Shown here piece by piece: positions 7,800 to 16,030 of a DNA stretch of 64,000 nucleotides. Position numbers and translations under genes: made by a program. Under the pieces are notes generated by a model, which was not told the DNA's origin, searched no databases, and saw nothing but the letters and a program-made list of their open reading frames with translations. Origin of the DNA: Thermococcus sp. (lineage in GTDB: Archaea; Methanobacteriota_B; Thermococci; Thermococcales; Thermococcaceae); assembly GCF_015521605.1 (NCBI RefSeq), contig NZ_WANV01000016.1:1-64000 (forward strand), given 5' to 3'. Positions within the stretch are counted from its first letter, which is position 1. The number at the start of each line of letters is the position of its first letter.

Positions 7800-8960
7800 T
7801 TACGTCGCCCTCTTCTCCCCCTCCGGGAACTTCCAGTTCTTCGTTATCTTAGTGACGTTCCTCACAAGGGCCTTTTCCTCAGGGTGCTTTGATACGAGCT
7901 CCTCAAGGAAGGAAATCAGTTCGTCGTAGGCGGGCTTGTCTATCGGGAAGGGAACCCTGTCTTTACCGCCGACGGCGTAGGTGAACTTGAAAGGGTCAGG
8001 CGAGTGCGTTACCGGGTCCCTCCAGCTCGGATGGACGTCGTAAACCAGCTCCAGGACGAGCGAGAGAGCACGCAGAGTGCTCGGCCCGAGGCCTTTAAGG
8101 AGCAGAAATTCCTCGTAGTTCGAAATGCTGAGCTCCTTCGCAAATTCCAGAGCTTTCCTGTTCAGCTCGAACCTCCCGAGGCTCTCGTAGCGCTTCAGCA
8201 GGTCCTTCTCCCAGGGCTCGCGGGGCCTGTAATAGACCAGCGGGCGGTAACCCCTCGCCATCGCCTTCAAACTCTCAAGCTCGCGCTCTATCTTCGCCGG
8301 CTTTTCCTGGACGATGTCGAGGAGCGTCTTCTGGTATTCTCTCGCGTCCTTCGAGACGGTGTTGAGGGCGAACTCCCTCCTCAGTCCTGCAATGGCCTTG
8401 TGGGGGTCGAGGGTAAAGGTTTCAGCATCAAACCAGTGGAAGCGCCTCGCCATCCTTTCCCTCTCGTTCATGCCCTGCTGTATTACCGCCCAGTTGCCCT
8501 CCTCATCAAGGAAAAAGACGTGGTGGTAGAGCTGGTAGCCGGTCTGGAGGGCAACGGTATCAACCTTGGCAACGAGCCGGGAGGTTCTGACGTATGGCTC
8601 AGGGTCGAGCTCGTAGAGCTCCGCTATGGTTTTCAGCTCCTCTGGAGTCATTCGGCTCTTCTTTCCTTTCCCACCGGCCGCTTTTACTCCGAGTTCCTCC
8701 CTCCAGAGGGCGTCCTTTATTATGCCAGCCGTCACCGTCGTCGAGCCGGAAGAGTCCCAGTCCATCCCGATGAGGTTGTTGAAGGCCTGAAACCAGACCG
8801 GGTCTGAGAGCCTTTCGAGGAGACCCTTTGTCCCATACTCCTCAACTGCCAGAATAAGCACTAACCGGGTGAGCTTCCTCATCCTCTGGGCGAGCCAGGG
8901 TGGGACGTGCCCACCGTGGAGGGGCAGATCAGCGACGTTCCTCATCATCGTCCACTTCAT
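7800..8960 (-). CDS. DUF763 domain protein
   Basis: A member of the DUF763 family, found in archaea and some thermophilic bacteria and of unknown function. The N-terminal signature RNVADLPLHGGHVPPWLAQR is present. The region around residues 250-300 (LSISNYEEFLLLKGLGPSTLRALSLV) resembles a helix-hairpin-helix, suggesting nucleic acid contact. ATG 8960 is a working start: the upstream TTG at 8987 has no support, and ATGs at 8948 and 8945 are also possible. About 386 aa. It is divergent from serK and convergent with the island, and its 3' end appears intact. Confidence 0.8.
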   Translation of the reverse strand: MKWTMMRNVADLPLHGGHVPPWLAQRMRKLTRLVLILAVEEYGTKGLLERLSDPVWFQAFNNLIGMDWDSSGSTTVTAGIIKDALWREELGVKAAGGKGKKSRMTPEELKTIAELYELDPEPYVRTSRLVAKVDTVALQTGYQLYHHVFFLDEEGNWAVIQQGMNERERMARRFHWFDAETFTLDPHKAIAGLRREFALNTVSKDAREYQKTLLDIVQEKPAKIERELESLKAMARGYRPLVYYRPREPWEKDLLKRYESLGRFELNRKALEFAKELSISNYEEFLLLKGLGPSTLRALSLVLELVYDVHPSWRDPVTHSPDPFKFTYAVGGKDRVPFPIDKPAYDELISFLEELVSKHPEEKALVRNVTKITKNWKFPEGEKRAT

Positions 8961-9041
8961 ATTAAAACGATTTAACCTTTGCCACAAGCTTTTTATCCCC
9001 CGGCACGTTTACCCCATCGTAAACCCACGGGAGGTATGCTC

Positions 9042-9770
9042 ATGGGAGTTGAAAAGGTTCCGAAGTATGACATTCCGACGGTTAAGGTCGACTACGTTTT
9101 TATCGAGCTCGACAAGATGAAGCCCCACGAGCAGCTCGTCCAGAAGGAGCTTGAGGCCTTCATCGAGAGCGTTACCGGTAGTGGAATCTTCTGGAAGCCC
9201 ATGCTCCTCGCCAAGGTTCCCGGTGAGGACATGTACCTGATAGTTGACGGTCACCACCGCTGGGCGGGTTTACAGAAGCTCGGCGCGAAGAGAGCTCCAT
9301 CGGTTATCCTTGACTACTTCAGCGACGATGTCAAGGTTTACACCTGGTACCCGGCCTTCAAGGGGAACCTTGAGGAGGTTCTTGAGAGGCTCAAAGCCGA
9401 GGGACTTGAGGTGATTGAAGACCCCGAGGCCGAGGAGAAGGCCGAGAGGGGCGAGATAGCCTTTGCCCTCGTCGGCGAGAAGAGCTTCTCCATCCCCGGA
9501 GGCCTTGAGGAGCAGAAGAAGGTCAGCAAGGTTCTGGACGAGATGAGCGTTGAAGGTAAAATCGAGCTCATCTACTACGGCCTCAAGGAAGATGCGAGGG
9601 AGGACATGGGCAAGGGCGAGATCGACTACGTCTTCATCAGGAAGGCACCGAGCAAGGAGGAGGTTATGGAGCTCGTCAAGCGCGGCGAGGTGTATTCGCC
9701 AAAGACCACCAGGCACGTCCTGCCCTTTAACCCGGACAAGATCGACGTCAAGCTTGAGGAGCTGTTCTGA
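9042..9770 (+). CDS. serK: ADP-dependent L-serine kinase (SerK)
   Basis: A 242-aa protein matching Thermococcus SerK, the ADP-dependent enzyme that phosphorylates free serine to O-phosphoserine and so links serine to cysteine and glycolytic metabolism. It has the ParB/Srx-like fold with the catalytic loop VDGHHRWAGLQKLG (about 73-86) and an N-terminal IELDKMKPHEQL segment that supplies the acidic catalytic residue. ATG 9042 is chosen because GGAGGT is 6 nt upstream. ATG 9036 would sit too close to it. A TTTTTATCC TATA-like element lies at about 8989-8998. Confidence 0.9.
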   Translation: MGVEKVPKYDIPTVKVDYVFIELDKMKPHEQLVQKELEAFIESVTGSGIFWKPMLLAKVPGEDMYLIVDGHHRWAGLQKLGAKRAPSVILDYFSDDVKVYTWYPAFKGNLEEVLERLKAEGLEVIEDPEAEEKAERGEIAFALVGEKSFSIPGGLEEQKKVSKVLDEMSVEGKIELIYYGLKEDAREDMGKGEIDYVFIRKAPSKEEVMELVKRGEVYSPKTTRHVLPFNPDKIDVKLEELF

Positions 9771-9800
9771 AGGTTTTTAACTCCTTTTTCCTACTTTCTA
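9771..9800 (+). terminator. T-rich termination signal after serK
   Basis: Runs of T (TTTTT at 9774-9778 and 9785-9789) follow the serK stop. This is the usual form of archaeal intrinsic terminators. The first run (GGTTTTTAACTCC) could also act as a TATA element for the RNA or gene downstream. Confidence 0.4.
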
Positions 9801-9858
9801 CGCCGATGACGAAGGATCAACCGGCTGAAGGGTGATGACCAGTCCAGGAGGCCGAGGC
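9801..9858 (+). ncRNA. Candidate C/D-box guide sRNA overlapping a 5' leader
   Basis: The gap before the HAD gene carries an ordered set of C/D-like boxes. These are CGATGA (9804-9809, one mismatch to the C box), CTGA (9825-9828, D'), GTGATGA (9832-9838, perfect C') and CCGA (9852-9855, one mismatch to the D box). D' and C' are 3-4 nt apart and candidate guides of about 13-15 nt lie between boxes. A TATA-like GGTTTTTAAC lies about 28 bp before 9803. The same bases could be the mRNA leader and Shine-Dalgarno region, so the call is tentative. Confidence 0.3.
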
Positions 9859-10518
9859 ATGCTCAAAGGATTGATATTCGACGTCGACGAGACCCTGGTC
9901 TATTACGAGGGCTACGACCACAGGAAATGGTACGAGGGATGGGTTCTTCCGGAGCTGAAAAAGCACGGCATCGAGCTGGACTACGAGACCTACAGGAAGA
10001 CGGTGAGGGGGGATCTGCCCCGGAGCTACGTCGAGCGCTTTGGGATAGACCACGTGGAGTTCTGGAAAATCGTCGACCGCGTGAATCTCCAGTACCGCCG
10101 GTGGATGGCCGAACGGGGAAGGATACGGCCCTTCCCTGACGTTGATGCCCTTGAAGAGCTGAAAGCGATGGGCTTGAAGCTCGCCGCGGTGAGCAACGCC
10201 TCTCAGGAGTGCACGGAGTTCGTTTTGAGCCTCTTTGATCTGGGGAAATACTTCGAGGTTGTCTATGGGAAGGACTACTCAAACCTCGACGGCGTCAAGC
10301 CAAGCCCATACCTCGTTGAAAAGGCCCTGAAGGCGCTCGGTCTTAAATCCCGGGAGGCCATGATGGTAGGCGACAGCCACCACGACGTGCTGGCAGGAAA
10401 GCGTGCGGGCATGAAGGTGGTCAACGTTACGCGCTTCGGGAAAATCGATGGTGCTGACTACTACGTGGATAACCTCTGGGAGCTTGTCGAACTGGTAAGA
10501 AAAATGCTGGAGAGATGA
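9859..10518 (+). CDS. HAD-superfamily phosphatase
   Basis: A 219-aa HAD hydrolase, predicted to remove phosphate from a small metabolite through a phospho-aspartate. Motif I is IFDVDETLV (nucleophile Asp, general acid Asp), motif II is AAVSNAS, motif III is the Lys in DGVKPSP, and motif IV is MMVGDSHHDVLAG. An alpha-helical C1-type cap lies between motifs I and II. ATG 9859 is preferred because GGAGG stands 7 nt upstream. A longer start at 9832 lacks that spacing. The substrate cannot be told from sequence. Confidence 0.85.
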   Translation: MLKGLIFDVDETLVYYEGYDHRKWYEGWVLPELKKHGIELDYETYRKTVRGDLPRSYVERFGIDHVEFWKIVDRVNLQYRRWMAERGRIRPFPDVDALEELKAMGLKLAAVSNASQECTEFVLSLFDLGKYFEVVYGKDYSNLDGVKPSPYLVEKALKALGLKSREAMMVGDSHHDVLAGKRAGMKVVNVTRFGKIDGADYYVDNLWELVELVRKMLER

Positions 10519-11292
10519 TTACTCCCCGTAAAACTCATTCTCAAAGACATCTATGCCGACCTCAAGGCCCTCCAGCCAGTTTAGGAACCTGCCAACGTTT
10601 TCATCCCGGAATATTGCCCCGTGCTGTGGGGCTATGACCCTGGGACTCAGCCTCCGAACGGAGCGAACCCATGCCCTAAGTGCCTTCGTTGAGCTCATGT
10701 ACCTCCTGTGGAAACCTTCCATATGTTTGACGTGCTCTTCAAAATCCTCAACGAAGAGGTACCATTCACCCTCGGGAAACGCCGCGGCACCTATGTCAGT
10801 GCTGAAGAGTATCCCGCTCTTCTCGTCGTAGAAGGAGAAGTTGCCCGGACTGTGGAGGTAGTGAGAGGGAATCGCCCTTATTGTTGAGCCCCCAAGCTGG
10901 AACTCCATTCCTCTGTCAGGTATTCCCACCGTCCTGCCAGCACTTAGAACCGCCATGTGGGGTATGAACCTGACCCAGAGCTCGGAGATAACGAGCTTTG
11001 CAAGCGGGGCGTATTCAAACCAGAGGTTTAAGCCCGCAACCACATCCGGATCCTGGTGGGAGTACATGAGGTATTTTATCTGCGTGGGGGAGATGACGGA
11101 GGAGACGTTCCTCAGAACCCTTGAAAACACAAAGAATCCCCCGGGTTCTATCAAAGCCGCCTCGTTTCTGTCTATGACGAGATACTGGTTTGTAAGAATA
11201 CCCTTCTCGTCTTCGGCCTCCTCGATTCCGAGCCAGTAAACTTTGTGATCCCCGTCGTCATAGAGGGGGTATATGTTCATGTTTCTTATCAT
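10519..11292 (-). CDS. ODP-like metallo-beta-lactamase-fold diiron protein
   Basis: A 257-aa MBL-fold protein resembling the flavodiiron core and oxygen-binding diiron (ODP) proteins, but with no flavodoxin domain. Likely metal-site stretches are MYSHQDPDVVAG, SHYLHSPGNFSFYD, FSTDIGAA and APQHGAIF. ATG 11292 follows GGAGGTGTTTGAC, which also contains the stop of the upstream gene, so translation is coupled. Last gene of a three-gene operon. The pairing with an SRPBCC-like protein suggests an oxygen or redox sensing or repair unit in this anaerobe, which is inference. Confidence 0.8.
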   Translation of the reverse strand: MIRNMNIYPLYDDGDHKVYWLGIEEAEDEKGILTNQYLVIDRNEAALIEPGGFFVFSRVLRNVSSVISPTQIKYLMYSHQDPDVVAGLNLWFEYAPLAKLVISELWVRFIPHMAVLSAGRTVGIPDRGMEFQLGGSTIRAIPSHYLHSPGNFSFYDEKSGILFSTDIGAAAFPEGEWYLFVEDFEEHVKHMEGFHRRYMSSTKALRAWVRSVRRLSPRVIAPQHGAIFRDENVGRFLNWLEGLEVGIDVFENEFYGE

Positions 11293-11293
11293 G

Positions 11294-12088
11294 TCAAACA
11301 CCTCCAACCGGAACCCAGACATTGACCATGTAAGTGCCCTCAACTCTGGAAACAAGCTCCAGAGCTTCCTTCATCCTGGACTCAGTATCTGCCTTGACCG
11401 TCTTGGTTCCTTCAGAATCCCTGTACTCAACGGCAAGAAGCTGAGTTCTCCTGAGCAGAAGCTTGAAGGATTTTGTGCCGTCCTGTGTAATACCGGAGAC
11501 GTAAAGCACTTCGTCCCTGATGTTTCCTCTGAGCTCCATCACGAGCTCCAAAAGTTTCCCTGCCCCTATTATGTGAAGACCGCTGTGCACCATCTTTGCC
11601 TTGGCCAGGAAACTTGCCACGCTCATTGGGTCAGAAAAGTCCACACTGAGGGCCGCTTCAACCGTTGGGACATCGACGGCCGGGGGATGCATGCTCTCCG
11701 CGAGATCCTTAAGGGCCTTTGAAATACCCTCTGCCAGTATCTCCAGCGTTTTGCCGAGGAGGAATTCCCCCCTTCCGCTGTAGGACAGCTCGATTTCAGC
11801 GCTAACGTTTTTCTGCCATTCCTTGAGACTCACAACCGCGGTGAGATGGCTCTTCCTTCCAACACCCTCGTATATGTGGCTGTTGTAGTCCTCATGGAAT
11901 GTGAATCTGTAGGTGTCCCTGAACTTGAAGACGAACCTTGGGAGCATTATCTCCGCCTCAATGCCTTCCCGGGTGTTTACCTTCACAACATACGGCCAGT
12001 TTGTGATGAACTGGGCAGGATCGTTTAGGATCTCCTTTATGGTCCTGACGTCTGCGTTTATCTCCACCCGGGTGGATTTTCGCTTCAT
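11294..12088 (-). CDS. SRPBCC-like protein of unknown function
   Basis: A 264-aa cytosolic protein. The N-terminal 130 residues or so have the length and pattern of a SRPBCC/START-like ligand-binding domain: VEINADVRTIKEILNDPAQF, then alternating beta strands and a long C-terminal helix. The second half (SVDFSDPMSVASFLAKAKMV onward) is not recognised. Its start overlaps the upstream 105-aa gene by 4 bp and its stop is 1 nt from the ODP-like start. No membrane segment is seen. Confidence 0.7.
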   Translation of the reverse strand: MKRKSTRVEINADVRTIKEILNDPAQFITNWPYVVKVNTREGIEAEIMLPRFVFKFRDTYRFTFHEDYNSHIYEGVGRKSHLTAVVSLKEWQKNVSAEIELSYSGRGEFLLGKTLEILAEGISKALKDLAESMHPPAVDVPTVEAALSVDFSDPMSVASFLAKAKMVHSGLHIIGAGKLLELVMELRGNIRDEVLYVSGITQDGTKSFKLLLRRTQLLAVEYRDSEGTKTVKADTESRMKEALELVSRVEGTYMVNVWVPVGGV

Positions 12089-12402
12089 AATACTCCCTCC
12101 AGGATTTCGAGAATTTTTATGTAGGCTCCTTCGACCCCGTCCCCAACGTTTATCGGCAGGATGAACAGGACTTCATTCCCATCCCGGAACAAAAGTCTGG
12201 TGGGTTTTTCGTGGGCGACTGCACTAACCTCAAAATCAACGATTCCTCCTGATGAGAGCCTGAGATTACCTACCAGGTGGGGAACGGCATCCTCATTGTC
12301 AATCCTGGCCATATCTGGCCATATTTTATAGAGCGGTTCGAAGGGATTAACGGCCCAGGAAACGTAAAGGCCTGAACCGTTAGACGCGGCTCTTGTATTC
12401 AT
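12085..12402 (-). CDS. Small unknown protein, first gene of the ODP-like operon
   Basis: A 105-aa protein with no family I recognise, mostly beta/alpha pattern and ending in YIKILEILEGVL. ATG 12402 follows GGGTGATAGAT, a strong ribosome-binding sequence, so the longer reading to 12456 is not needed. The 4-bp overlap with the next gene indicates translational coupling. It may be a subunit or regulator for the SRPBCC and ODP-like proteins. Confidence 0.65.
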   Translation of the reverse strand: MNTRAASNGSGLYVSWAVNPFEPLYKIWPDMARIDNEDAVPHLVGNLRLSSGGIVDFEVSAVAHEKPTRLLFRDGNEVLFILPINVGDGVEGAYIKILEILEGVL

Positions 12403-12613
12403 ATCTATCACCCTTGTTAAATATCCAACATTCTGGATACCACTACCAATAGGCACATTTGAGTTTTAAACTTTCTGTTCTAATTTCGAAACCTGATTTG
12501 TTTTGGGAAGATATTCCACAGATTTTTGTCTCGAACATCAACATTCAGACTCTGAATTTCGAATGCGTCAGTCTTAAATACTAAGAGGACGCCTAAGTAT
12601 AAGAGTGGTGTCT
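12403..12613. promoter_or_regulatory. Divergent promoter region between ODP-like and zinc-ribbon/SPFH operons
   Basis: About 210 bp without a gene. On the plus strand CTTAAATACTA (12572-12582) is a good TATA candidate about 35 bp before ATG 12614. It is bracketed by the short inverted repeat GCGTC (12566-12570) / GACGC (12589-12593), a possible operator. The heptamer TTTCGAA occurs twice (near 12484 and 12557). Confidence 0.45.
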
Positions 12614-13615
12614 ATGGAAGCCGGTTTTAAATGTGAACGATGTGGAGCCCCCCTTGAGGTTTCTCCCGAGACAATAGTCGCTATCTGTCCTTACTGCGGT
12701 TTTCCGAACCATGTAAGCGGCAACCTAAAGACGGAGAACATCTACATCGTCCCGACCATTGATAAAAACGCCATAGCCAAGGCTTTCTGGAACAGGGTAG
12801 AGAGGGACTTCGACCTCAAGCGCATGAAGGAGAGGATTGAGATAGTCGATATCGAAGGCCACTACGCCCCCTACTGGGTTGGCAGCGTTCACGTCGGGGG
12901 TGACGTCGAGTACATGGTGCGCGAGGAGGAGTGCCACACCGACTCGGAGGGCGAAACCCACTGCCACACCGTTGAGAGGCACTACCACGACTACGTTGAC
13001 GAGGTTTTGAACCTCATCGGCTCCGCAAGGAGGCAGGTGAAAAGCTTCGGCGTCGATGACATCATACACCACTACTCTAAGGCCCGGCCGGAAGGAAAGA
13101 GGCTCCTTGACCTTGACGAGGACCAGTGGGGGAAGGTAAAGCTTGAGATACTCAACACGGAAATGGACGAGACACAGGCGAAGATGGTGATGCGCGAGGA
13201 TGCTGTAGACGTGGTAAGGAGCCGCTACTCGGCCAAAGCAGACAGAATAGACCGCTTTGACGTGACGGCGGACGAGCCTCAAAACGTCGCCCTCGTCCTC
13301 CTCCCGATGTGGACGGTCTACTACAAGGTCGAGAACTCGATATTCCACACGGTCTTTGCCGGCTGGGACGGAAGGGACGTTGCTGCCACGGAACCCATGC
13401 CCATCTGGAGACGCGCCCAGTACATGGCCGGCGTTGTCCTCGGTCCGATAATAGGTGCAGCCGGTGCCGCCTACGGAGCCGTCAACGGTTCTCTACTTGT
13501 TTCACTGCTTGCGGTAATCCTTGGTGGCGGAATGAGCGGCTACTTCGGGGCGATGGTGCTGGAGGGCCAGAGGCTCGAGCGGAGCGGCTCATTCCTTGCT
13601 GCGTTGAGGAGGTGA
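12614..13615 (+). CDS. Zinc-ribbon membrane protein (YdjG-like)
   Basis: A 333-aa protein with an N-terminal zinc ribbon (CERCG...CPYCG), a central soluble region with a His/Cys-rich loop (EECHTDSEGETHCHTVERHYH, about 106-126), and a C-terminal glycine-rich hydrophobic hairpin at about 275-318, likely two membrane segments. ATG 12614 is used; GTG 12605 is in frame but the GGTG just before the ATG reads as the ribosome site. It heads a four-gene operon with a second zinc-ribbon protein, a coiled-coil protein and an SPFH protein. Confidence 0.75.
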   Translation: MEAGFKCERCGAPLEVSPETIVAICPYCGFPNHVSGNLKTENIYIVPTIDKNAIAKAFWNRVERDFDLKRMKERIEIVDIEGHYAPYWVGSVHVGGDVEYMVREEECHTDSEGETHCHTVERHYHDYVDEVLNLIGSARRQVKSFGVDDIIHHYSKARPEGKRLLDLDEDQWGKVKLEILNTEMDETQAKMVMREDAVDVVRSRYSAKADRIDRFDVTADEPQNVALVLLPMWTVYYKVENSIFHTVFAGWDGRDVAATEPMPIWRRAQYMAGVVLGPIIGAAGAAYGAVNGSLLVSLLAVILGGGMSGYFGAMVLEGQRLERSGSFLAALRR

Positions 13616-13619
13616 GAGC

Positions 13620-14516
13620 ATGGAAGTTCAGTGTCCCACCTGCTCGGCGAAGTTTAAAGTCCCCGATACGGTTAGTGTTGCCACCTGTCCCTACTGCGGG
13701 ACGACCTTCCACGTTCACACCGGTGAGGAAGCCGGGGAAGAACACTACTTCTTCCCGTCGATGAGGAAAGATGCCGGCGGTGTTCTGCTCAAGTTCCTGT
13801 CAAGGCAGTACGGTGCCCCGGCGGACATAACAGGGGCAAAGGTTACCAAGAAGCAGCTCCACTGGGTTCCGGTGTACTTCTTCTATCTCCACGGCAGGAG
13901 CAAGAGGTGGTCCACCATAGAGGAGATACGCTTCGTCGGAATCCCAGCAGGATCCCCCTTCAGCGGGCTTCTTGAAGGCTACCCGTTCCCGATAAGGGGC
14001 AAACGCTTCTTCGATGAGGCCATAGTCGGGAAGGGGAAGTACTACGAGCCCGAGCTTTCGAAGGAGGAAGCGGAAGCGATGGCCAGGAGCATGATGGAGA
14101 GTGCCCTGAGGAGCGAGGCGATGGAGGAGGATAAGTCCCTCGGGGACTACGAGATTGAGGTCAAGTACCAGGGGCTCGTCCACTACCCGCTCTGGGAGGT
14201 CCACTACGAGTACGGAGGGGAGTCCTTCGAGGGATACGTTGACGGGACCGACGGAAGGGTCATCCAGGGCGAATACCCCCTGATGAGCAGCGCGAGGAAG
14301 AAAGCCACCGCCCTCGGAATTGGCGTCATCGTGGCAGGGCTCGTCTTTGGCATCATCGCCACCGGGGTCTACGGGAGCGCCTGGGGCCTCATAGGTGGGC
14401 TTATCCCTGCCGGTGCCGGAGCGTTCGGGATATTCCGGAAGGGCTCCGTTAAGAGGAGGAAGGTCAGCGAGGTTATGAGGGTCAACAAGGGTAACACGTA
14501 CTTCAGACCGATGTGA
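13620..14516 (+). CDS. Second zinc-ribbon membrane protein
   Basis: A 298-aa paralogue of the preceding gene in layout: N-terminal zinc ribbon CPTCS...CPYCG (residues 5-26), a soluble middle containing HYPLWEVHYEYGGESF, and a C-terminal hydrophobic hairpin (about 230-272, ATALGIGVIVAGLVFGIIA and following). It starts 4 nt after the first protein ends, with GAGG at the junction. The two may form a membrane heterodimer. Function unknown. Confidence 0.75.
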   Translation: MEVQCPTCSAKFKVPDTVSVATCPYCGTTFHVHTGEEAGEEHYFFPSMRKDAGGVLLKFLSRQYGAPADITGAKVTKKQLHWVPVYFFYLHGRSKRWSTIEEIRFVGIPAGSPFSGLLEGYPFPIRGKRFFDEAIVGKGKYYEPELSKEEAEAMARSMMESALRSEAMEEDKSLGDYEIEVKYQGLVHYPLWEVHYEYGGESFEGYVDGTDGRVIQGEYPLMSSARKKATALGIGVIVAGLVFGIIATGVYGSAWGLIGGLIPAGAGAFGIFRKGSVKRRKVSEVMRVNKGNTYFRPM

Positions 14517-14526
14517 GGTGTTGTTT

Positions 14527-15021
14527 ATGGGGAAGGAAACTTCGATAGTTGAAAAGCTTGAGCTCGTGATTCCGGGCTTCCATGGCTACAAAAAGAAGGA
14601 ACTCCTGAGGGAGGACGACAGACTCATCCGCGGAAAGGTCGCCGACACTCTCGCCCAGGCCAGGCGCGAGATGGAGAGGGCAATCCAGAGGTGTGCCATG
14701 GTGAGCTGCCAGCAGCTCATGGCCCTCGACACGATGAGGAAGAAGCTGATGGCCCTTGAGAGCAGGGTGAGACACGCTGAAGCAGGCTACCGCGGCTACT
14801 TCGACAGGGTGAAGTTCAAGGAGAAGGAGCTCAACAGGCTCATAGAGTACGATGCGAAGATGATAGAGCTGGCAGAGGAGATACTCAACGCCGTCAAGGC
14901 TATAAACGGCCAGATAGCGAACCCACAGGCCTTGGGCATGGCGGTTCTCGACCTCGACGACAAGCTCAACTCCTTCGAGGAGGTTTTGAAGGAAAGAATG
15001 AGCTTCGCGGCTGGTGAGTGA
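14527..15021 (+). CDS. Coiled-coil protein of the SPFH operon
   Basis: A 164-aa, highly charged, mostly helical protein with heptad-like stretches (ARREMERAIQRCAM, LMALESRVRHAEAGYR, LNRLIEYDAKMIELAEEIL). ATG 14527 is chosen because GAGGTG stands 6 nt upstream and a GTG at 14518 would overlap it. In length and position it could take the place of a PspA-like scaffold in the related bacterial operon. I see no specific PspA signature, so that role is only a suggestion. Confidence 0.65.
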   Translation: MGKETSIVEKLELVIPGFHGYKKKELLREDDRLIRGKVADTLAQARREMERAIQRCAMVSCQQLMALDTMRKKLMALESRVRHAEAGYRGYFDRVKFKEKELNRLIEYDAKMIELAEEILNAVKAINGQIANPQALGMAVLDLDDKLNSFEEVLKERMSFAAGE

Positions 15022-15022
15022 G

Positions 15023-16030
15023 ATGGTGCAGGTAATCGAGTGGGTGAACCCGGGTGAAGACGAGATAATCTGGAGGTACCCGAACGAGGTCATAAAGTGG
15101 GGTGCCCAGCTCATAGTGCATGAGTATGAAGTTGCCGTCTTCATGCGCGACGGCAAAATCTACGACGTCCTGGGACCGGGGAGGCACACGTTAACAACGC
15201 AGAACCTTCCCCTCCTCTACAAGCTCGTTGGCGGAAGCAACAGCCCCTTCAAGGCAACGGTGATCTTCGTCAGCATGAAGCAGTTCCAGGGGCGCTACGG
15301 GGGAGAGACGCAGACGAGGGAACTGGCCCCTGTTAAGTACTACGGTGTCTACTGGTTCAAGGTTGCCGACCCTGTGCTCTTCATCACTGAGGTGGTCGGA
15401 GGCCAGAGCCTCTACGATACCAGCGACGTCACCAAGTTCATTCGCGCCTACTTCAACGAGGGCATGATGAAGCACCTATCCGCTTACTCAATCGTCGACC
15501 TCTTCCAGAACCTCGACATGGTGAGCACTCAGGTGAAGGTCAAGCTGATGGAGGACTTCAGGCGGCTCGGCCTTGAGCTGGTGGACGTGAAAATCGAGGG
15601 CGTAAACACGACCGACGAGTGGCGCCAGAGGCTCTTCTGGATAATGCAGACCGGCAACGCTCAGGCCGTGATGCAGATGGACACGGCAAAGCAGGTGGCG
15701 GCTGAACTTGGAAAGAGTGAAGGAGCGGCCGTTGGAACTGGAATGGTGATAATGCCCCAGCTCCTCCAGCAGCCTGCTCAACCGACACAGCCGGCGCAGC
15801 CGTACTCTGGTGGCGGCGTTCCACCTGCGGGCTACCCGAACCCACAGCAGCCAGCCCAACCGGCCGCTCCGGCGGCACAGCAGGAAATCTGTCCCTACTG
15901 CGGCAAGCCGATTCCGCCCGGAGCCAGGTTCTGCCCCTACTGCGGTCACGAGATAAAACGCTGTCCCAACGGCCACATAGTTCCCGAAGGGGCGAAGTTC
16001 TGCCCGGTGTGCGGGGCAAAGATAGAGTGA
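15023..16030 (+). CDS. SPFH-domain protein with C-terminal double zinc ribbon (YdjI-like)
   Basis: A 335-aa protein. Residues from about 10 to 230 form an SPFH/band-7-like domain (IKWGAQLIVHEYEVAVFMRDGK; VNTTDEWRQRLFWIMQ). A Pro/Gln/Ala-rich linker follows, then two zinc ribbons (CPYCGKPIPPGARFCPYCG; CPNGHIVPEGAKFCPVCG). This order matches the bacterial YdjI type, often called virion core protein-like. ATG 15023 follows GGTGAGTGAG; GTG 15014 overlaps the previous stop region. It probably oligomerises at the membrane with the two zinc-ribbon membrane proteins. Confidence 0.85.
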   Translation: MVQVIEWVNPGEDEIIWRYPNEVIKWGAQLIVHEYEVAVFMRDGKIYDVLGPGRHTLTTQNLPLLYKLVGGSNSPFKATVIFVSMKQFQGRYGGETQTRELAPVKYYGVYWFKVADPVLFITEVVGGQSLYDTSDVTKFIRAYFNEGMMKHLSAYSIVDLFQNLDMVSTQVKVKLMEDFRRLGLELVDVKIEGVNTTDEWRQRLFWIMQTGNAQAVMQMDTAKQVAAELGKSEGAAVGTGMVIMPQLLQQPAQPTQPAQPYSGGGVPPAGYPNPQQPAQPAAPAAQQEICPYCGKPIPPGARFCPYCGHEIKRCPNGHIVPEGAKFCPVCGAKIE

